From NCBI RefSeq assembly GCF_902497785.1, contig NZ_CABVHK010000025.1, positions 1 to 64,000 of the forward strand: 64,000 nucleotides of DNA. The letters are read 5' to 3'. This DNA is from Pseudomonas fluorescens. Its GTDB lineage: Bacteria; Pseudomonadota; Gammaproteobacteria; Pseudomonadales; Pseudomonadaceae. Made by a program: the position numbers and the translations under genes. The notes beneath the pieces are model-generated. The model was not told where the DNA came from. It saw only the letters and a list, made by a program, of their open reading frames with translations, and did not search any database. Position 1 is the stretch's first letter, and each line of letters begins with the position of its first letter. Of this stretch, positions 59,954-64,000 are shown piece by piece.

Positions 59954-61273
59954 TTAGAAGACATTGAGCGGGTAGTCGAAGATCACCCGGTATTCATCGG
60001 TGTCCTGATCCAGCGCGCCGTAGCCATTGCCGCCACGGTTGGTCGCCCATTGCAGGCGCACCGCCAGATCTTTGGTCTGGCCGCCCTGGACCACATACTT
60101 GAGGTCGATGTCGCGTTCCCAGTGTTGGGCGTTCTTGCCGTCGGCGCTGTACCACGAGGCGTAACCCAGGCTGTTCGGGTCAACCCGGGTCAGGTCCAGT
60201 TCGCCGCGGGAGTAGGAAAGCGACGAAGTGAGGCCGGGTAGGCCAAGTCCGACAAAGTCGTAGGCGTACTTGAGTTTCCACGAGCGTTCATTCGGACCAT
60301 TGAAGTCGGAATACTGCTGGGAGTTGTCGAGGAATACGCTGTCGCCCTGGCTGATGTAGTCGAACGGCGTGTTGCCGTTGACCCGCTGGTAAGCGGCCGT
60401 GACGCTGTGGTTGCCCACGCCCACGGTGAAATGCAGGCTGTAGGTGTTGTTGTCGATGTGGCCCAGCAGCGCATCGCCGGTGTCTTGCGTGTGATAGACG
60501 TGCAGGCCCGGGTTGAAGCTGACCAGATCGTTCAGCGCGTAGGTGTAATCCAGGTCGTAGTAGTACTGGTTCCAGATGTCCTTCAATTCGGCGGCGTACA
60601 CGCTGCTGGTCAGTCCTGGCAGACCGCTCCAGACCACGCCCGCCCAGTTCAGGTGCCGGCTTTCATCGCCCTCCGCGAGGCTGCCATACGAGGTGCCGAT
60701 TCGGGTGTGGCCGCTCTGGTTGTACGGCTTGGTGAAACTCGCCTGGCCGCCTTCAATCAGCAAGCCGTCAACGCTGTGGTTGGTCAGGCTCACGCCGCGA
60801 AAGGTCTGCGGCAGCATGCGCGTCTCGCCACCGGCGATCACCGGATTGGTGAGGAACAGGTCGCCGGCCTTCAACTCAGTGTCGAACGCACGCATTTTCA
60901 GCGTGCCGCCGGCCGTCGAAAACGACCCCGGCGCTTTGCCGTTGCCATCGCCGTTCGGCAGGAGGCTTGAGTTATCAGTGCCGCCACCGCCGTCGAGCTT
61001 GAGCCCGAGCATGGCGTGGGCATCGACGCCGAAACCGACGGTGCCTTCGGTGAATCCCGATTCGAAAATGCCGAGAAAGCCCTGGCCCCATTCAATGTTG
61101 TCGTCCGCCTGCTGCATGCGATTGCGGTTCATGTAGTAGTTGCGAAGGTTGAGATTGAGGCTTGAACCTTCGACAAAACCCTCGTGCCGGGTGTCATCGG
61201 CGGCGTGGGCGGTGATCGACATCGTTGCGCTGATTGCAATGAACAGGGGGCTGAAACTGAGAGGGAAACGCAC
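59954..61273 (-). CDS. OprD-family outer-membrane porin
   Basis: A 439-residue porin of the OprD family, which forms 18-strand barrels for amino acids, peptides or aromatic acids in pseudomonads. A signal peptide ends TAHA before ADDTRHEGF. Landmarks are LRNYYMNRNR, WGQGFLGIFESGFTEGTVGFG, PVIAGGETRMLPQTFRG and a late YEVT-type strand series, and the protein ends in PLNVF with the terminal Phe expected for barrel insertion. The GTG start at 61273 has AAGGAG upstream; an in-frame TTG at 61297 precedes that site and is unlikely. The substrate cannot be assigned. Confidence 0.9.
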   Translation of the reverse strand: MRFPLSFSPLFIAISATMSITAHAADDTRHEGFVEGSSLNLNLRNYYMNRNRMQQADDNIEWGQGFLGIFESGFTEGTVGFGVDAHAMLGLKLDGGGGTDNSSLLPNGDGNGKAPGSFSTAGGTLKMRAFDTELKAGDLFLTNPVIAGGETRMLPQTFRGVSLTNHSVDGLLIEGGQASFTKPYNQSGHTRIGTSYGSLAEGDESRHLNWAGVVWSGLPGLTSSVYAAELKDIWNQYYYDLDYTYALNDLVSFNPGLHVYHTQDTGDALLGHIDNNTYSLHFTVGVGNHSVTAAYQRVNGNTPFDYISQGDSVFLDNSQQYSDFNGPNERSWKLKYAYDFVGLGLPGLTSSLSYSRGELDLTRVDPNSLGYASWYSADGKNAQHWERDIDLKYVVQGGQTKDLAVRLQWATNRGGNGYGALDQDTDEYRVIFDYPLNVF

Positions 61274-61370
61274 TAGCGGTAAAGCTCCTTGGGTCAACTG
61301 AGCACTTCACTGTTTTGAAATGCGGGATGTTTCTTGTCAGGGGAGACGAACCGGACGGCGTTTGAACCAC

Positions 61371-61402
61371 AACAAAAAAAAGCCGCTGACAGCAGCGGCT
61401 TA
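61371..61402 (-). terminator. Rho-independent terminator of the small secreted-protein gene (minus strand)
   Basis: AGCCGCTG (61381-61388) pairs with CAGCGGCT (61393-61400). On the minus strand it is followed by eight Ts (61380-61373), which is the correct polarity for the gene at 61470-61694. It also isolates the OprD gene from upstream transcription. Confidence 0.92.
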
Positions 61403-61469
61403 GAAGACAACTTTTTATCAGGAAGAGCCGAAGAAAAGTGTCGAGGGAAACAGAGGTGATTCAGAGTGA

Positions 61470-61694
61470 TCAGCTATCTTTCTCGACCAGCGGCTGGGTC
61501 TGGGAGTTCGACGCTTGAGGGGTTTGCGCAGCGTCCTGGGCCTTGGCCGTCATTTCGCTTTGAAGCTCTTCGAACGCTGCGGCGCGTGCAGCGTTTTGCG
61601 CGACAAACGTCTGCGATTCTTCGGCAACGGCGAACGGAGAGAGGAACAGTGAGGACAAAACGAACGCGCTGGCAATACCCATAGTGTTGGACAT
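61470..61694 (-). CDS. Small exported protein of unknown function
   Basis: A 74-residue protein with a clear signal peptide (MSNTMGIASAFVLSSLFLSPFAVA) cleaved before EESQTF. The mature part is about 50 residues, Ala/Gln/Glu-rich, probably helical (FVAQNAARAAAFEELQSEMTAKAQDAAQ), with no cysteines. I do not recognise the family. It follows the two-component system on the same strand after a REPIN and ends at its own terminator. Small periplasmic proteins beside metal-type sensor kinases are often metal chaperones or sensors, but there are no Cys or Met clusters here to support metal binding. Confidence 0.75.
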   Translation of the reverse strand: MSNTMGIASAFVLSSLFLSPFAVAEESQTFVAQNAARAAAFEELQSEMTAKAQDAAQTPQASNSQTQPLVEKDS

Positions 61695-61800
61695 CTTTAA
61701 AACCTTCTTGCTTGGCAAGTGCTGTTTGGTGCGGCAACGATAAGGAACTTGGCCGATGAGAAACAGCGCCGATACAAGAAATGACTGTTGCAGAAAAAGC

Positions 61801-61876
61801 AAAGATCGCAGCCTGCGGCAGATCCTGCAGAGGAACACATCCCAAATGCAGGAGCTGGCGCAGCCTGCGATCTTTT
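61801..61876. repeat. REPIN, type B, diverged
   Basis: Inverted arms AAAGATCGCAGCCTGCGGCA (from 61801) and TGGCGCAGCCTGCGATCTTT (ending 61876). The outer GTAGGAGC ends have become GATCCTGC and GCAGGAGC, so this copy is older than the others. It lies between the small exported-protein gene and the sensor kinase gene. Confidence 0.85.
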
Positions 61877-61891
61877 GACGGTCCCGTCTCG

Positions 61892-63256
61892 TCACACAGG
61901 CAGGTGAATGCCAAAGGTATTCATGCCCTGATCACTGCGCACAAACACATCCCCGCCATGCATCAGCGCAATCGCCTTGACGATCGCCAGCCCCAGACCA
62001 TGGTTGTTGCCGCTGTTACTGCGTGACGCATCGACCCGATAAAAACGCTCGAACAACCGTGGCAAATGTTCGTTGGCAATCGGCGATCCCGGATTGGCGA
62101 CACCGATGCTGACTTGGTGCTCTTCGACCTCAATGCGCACCTGAATCACTTGCCCCGGCGCGGTATGTTGCACCGCGTTGCTCAGCAGGTTGATCAGCGC
62201 CCGGCGCAGGTGCGCGATCTCGATCCGCACCTGCGCATCACCGCTGACCTGCACCTGAACCTGCGCGTCTTCAAGGATGAAATCCAGATACTCCAATGTC
62301 GTCGCCACTTCATCGGCCAGCGAGGTGGCAGTCAATTTGGTCGCCTTGCTGCCCTGGTCCGCGCTGGCGAGAAACAGCATGTCATTGATGATCGAACGCA
62401 GCCGTTCCAGCTCTTCGAGATTGGATTGCAGCACCTCGAAATAGTGTTCCGCCGAACGCCCGCGCGTCAGCGCCACCTGGGTCTGGCCGATCAGGTTGGT
62501 CAGCGGCGAGCGCAGTTCGTGGGCAACATCGGCATTAAACGACTCAAGCCTGGAGTACGCCTGTTCGACTCTTTCCAGGGTGGAGTTGAACGAGTTGACG
62601 AACTGATTGAGCTCAGGCGGCAACGACGCCAGACGCAAGCGCCCGGAGCGTAACGGCGGTGCCAGTCGCTGGGCTTCCTGGGACAATTTGATCAACGGCT
62701 TGAGGCCGATTCGCGCCACCCAATAACCCAGCGCCGAGGCCAATAGCACGCCGACAATCGCCAGGCTGATCAGGGCGATCAGCAGATGATGCTGGGTCTG
62801 GAAAAACGTCTCGGTGTCGATACCGATCATGAAGCGCAAAGGCGGTCGTTGATCCTTGGCCGGGAACTGGCTGACCAGCACTTTCATCGGGTAAGGCTGA
62901 TCCGGCAGCTGCAAGTCGCGCATGCCCAGCGGCCCTGCAGCGAAGGCGCGGATCTGCGGCGTGAGGTTGCCGTATTCGTAGTGCGGATCGCCACTGATGA
63001 TCCAGAAACTGATGCGCTTGTCTTCTTCGCCGAGCAGCTTGAGCTTGTTGTTGATCTTCACCCAATGCTCCGGCGTGCCGTAGCGGCCGACAGTGGATTC
63101 GAGCACGCTGTAGCGCGCGTCCAGCTCGGCTTCGGGCAGCAGACCCAGGCCCTTGTCGACCTGCTGATACAGCGCCCAGCCGATCAACAGAAACACCAGC
63201 AGCGCCACCAGCGTGAACATTCCACTCAGGCGCAGGGCAATCGAATTACTGGACAC
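61892..63256 (-). CDS. Heavy-metal-type sensor histidine kinase (CusS/IrlS/CopS family)
   Basis: A 454-residue sensor kinase. Two membrane helices (about 10-32 and 158-180) flank a periplasmic sensor domain. A HAMP segment follows (RIGLKPLIKLSQEAQRL), then the phosphoacceptor His in FNADVAHELRSPLTNLIGQ and the ATPase domain with N box (ALINLLSNAVQHT) and G box (NNHGLGLAIVKAI). The architecture and wording match the heavy-metal sensor kinase family that senses copper or silver. The start is GTG at 63256, which overlaps the regulator gene by 11 bases. The metal specificity is inferred. Confidence 0.92.
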   Translation of the reverse strand: MSSNSIALRLSGMFTLVALLVFLLIGWALYQQVDKGLGLLPEAELDARYSVLESTVGRYGTPEHWVKINNKLKLLGEEDKRISFWIISGDPHYEYGNLTPQIRAFAAGPLGMRDLQLPDQPYPMKVLVSQFPAKDQRPPLRFMIGIDTETFFQTQHHLLIALISLAIVGVLLASALGYWVARIGLKPLIKLSQEAQRLAPPLRSGRLRLASLPPELNQFVNSFNSTLERVEQAYSRLESFNADVAHELRSPLTNLIGQTQVALTRGRSAEHYFEVLQSNLEELERLRSIINDMLFLASADQGSKATKLTATSLADEVATTLEYLDFILEDAQVQVQVSGDAQVRIEIAHLRRALINLLSNAVQHTAPGQVIQVRIEVEEHQVSIGVANPGSPIANEHLPRLFERFYRVDASRSNSGNNHGLGLAIVKAIALMHGGDVFVRSDQGMNTFGIHLPV

Positions 63257-63923
63257 CACGGCTCTCCAGCACGTAACCCATGCCACGGATCGTGTGCAGC
63301 AGTTTCTCGTCGAACGGCCCGTCGAGTTTGGCCCGCAGGCGTTTGATCGCGACTTCGACGACGTTGGCGTCGCTGTCGAAATTGATGTCCCAGACCATTT
63401 CTGCAATCGCGGTTTTCGAGAGGATTTCACCTTGTCGGCGAGCCAGTACGCTGAGCAGCGAGAACTCCTTGGCGGTCAGGTCCAGGCGGGTGCCGGCGCG
63501 GGTGGCCTTGCGGCTGATCAAATCTATCCACAGGTCGGCGATGCTCACTTGCACCGGCTCGTGCCCGCCGCTGCGCCGGGTCAACGCTTGCAGGCGTGCC
63601 ACCAGTTCAAGGAAGGAAAACGGCTTGCCGAGGTAATCGTCGGCGCCGTCGCGTAGGCCTTTGATCCGGTCTTCGACCCGCTCGCGGGCGGTGAGCATGA
63701 TCACCGGCGTCTGCTTGCGCGCACGCAAGGCGCGCAATACGCCGAAGCCGTCGAGGCCCGGCAGCATGACGTCGAGGACGATCACCGCGTAATCGCTTTC
63801 CAGCGCCAGGTGCAGGCCTTCGACACCGTCCCGCGCCAGGTCCACGGTGTAACCCTGTTCCGTCAGGCCGCGATGCAGATAGTCCGCGGTTTTTTCCTCG
63901 TCTTCGATGATCAGAACGCGCAT
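63246..63923 (-). CDS. OmpR-family response regulator, heavy-metal type (CusR/CopR/IrlR)
   Basis: A 225-residue regulator. The receiver domain has the acidic cluster IIEDEEKTADYL, phosphoacceptor Asp51 (VIVLDVMLPGLDGFGVL), the conserved Thr in MLTARERVEDRI and Lys in DDYLGKPFSFLELVARL. The C-terminal winged helix ends IRGMGYVLESRG. Regulators with this wording control copper or other metal efflux systems in pseudomonads. It is translationally coupled to the kinase gene behind it. A 9-base gap separates it from the gene end upstream at 63933, so all are probably one operon. Confidence 0.93.
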   Translation of the reverse strand: MRVLIIEDEEKTADYLHRGLTEQGYTVDLARDGVEGLHLALESDYAVIVLDVMLPGLDGFGVLRALRARKQTPVIMLTARERVEDRIKGLRDGADDYLGKPFSFLELVARLQALTRRSGGHEPVQVSIADLWIDLISRKATRAGTRLDLTAKEFSLLSVLARRQGEILSKTAIAEMVWDINFDSDANVVEVAIKRLRAKLDGPFDEKLLHTIRGMGYVLESRGVQ

Positions 63924-63932
63924 GACCCCGCC

Positions 63933-64000
63933 TCAGTCTGTGGTCGCCAGCGCCGGAATTGGCGCGGGTTCAGGTCGATGGAATAGCCGCTCGAGCCACA
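63933..64000 (-). CDS. C-terminal end of an upstream gene, possibly an RND efflux permease
   Basis: The last 21 codons of a minus-strand gene, reading WLERLFHRPEPAPIPALATTD then a stop, end 9 bases before the response regulator start. The aromatic-basic then Pro/Ala-rich tail resembles the cytoplasmic C-terminus of RND permeases (MdtC/MuxC or CusA type). That would fit beside a metal-type two-component system, but 21 residues cannot settle it. The rest lies off the right edge. Confidence 0.35.
   Translation of the reverse strand, partial: WLERLFHRPEPAPIPALATTD

Noticed and set aside
1569..61870. CRISPR array, suggested by the repeated palindromes
   Set aside because: The repeats are dispersed singly as inverted pairs between genes. 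There are no regularly spaced direct repeats with unique spacers and no cas genes.

Overview
The window is chromosomal DNA from a Pseudomonas, most likely of the P. fluorescens group. The reasons are the GC-rich, single-style codon use throughout; the gene order trpS-zapE ... rplM-rpsI-petABC-sspAB-dolP-gmhA-yraN-lpoA-rsmI-rnpB-mraZ (dcw cluster); and many paired REP palindromes (REPINs) of types typical of that group. I see no phage genes, insertion sequences, CRISPR arrays or tRNA genes. The species-level call is inference.

Region 1 (1-16.8 kb) holds assorted chromosomal genes: a partial acyltransferase, small Cys-rich and DUF2007 proteins, a YedK/HMCES-type DNA-repair protein, an M48 lipoprotein protease, a GDT1-family Mn/Ca transporter behind a yybP-ykoY-type manganese riboswitch, rsmC, a D-2-hydroxyacid dehydrogenase and a LysE exporter. 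Next comes a lipid-linked block: a fatty-acyl-CoA ligase, a DUF1302 outer-membrane protein, a DUF1329 periplasmic protein, and a large MalT/LAL-type LuxR regulator that probably controls them. An MBL hydrolase and an OmpA-like lipoprotein follow.

Region 2 (16.8-29.7 kb) starts with zapG, an alpha/beta hydrolase, trpS and zapE. It then carries a five-gene minus-strand block: asparaginase, an internally duplicated membrane protein of no family I recognise, a nitrilase-family amidase, an amino-acid 2-monooxygenase-like flavoenzyme, and a GlxA-type AraC regulator. An acyl-CoA dehydrogenase and an aldo/keto reductase follow. The block from asparaginase to flavoenzyme looks like an accessory insertion into otherwise conserved synteny. 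It reads as an amino acid -> amide -> acid catabolic route with its own membrane protein, and it is the best candidate here for an undescribed system.

Region 3 (29.8-39.5 kb) is core: ribosomal proteins L13 and S9, the cytochrome bc1 complex (petABC), sspA/sspB, and the minus-strand lpoA-yraN-gmhA-dolP envelope operon opposite rsmI.

Region 4 (39.5-58.1 kb) holds rnpB (RNase P RNA) and then the complete dcw cell-wall and division cluster: mraZ-rsmH-ftsL-ftsI-murE-murF-mraY-murD-ftsW-murG-murC-ddlB-ftsQ-ftsA-ftsZ-lpxC. Most of its genes overlap by 1-11 bases. Its promoter carries three 10-bp-phased MraZ boxes.

Region 5 (58.1-64 kb) has a membrane-bound diguanylate cyclase, an OprD-family porin, a small secreted protein, a heavy-metal-type two-component system, and the last codons of what may be an RND efflux pump gene. 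Twelve REPINs lie between genes across the window, and none falls inside rplM-sspB or the dcw cluster.
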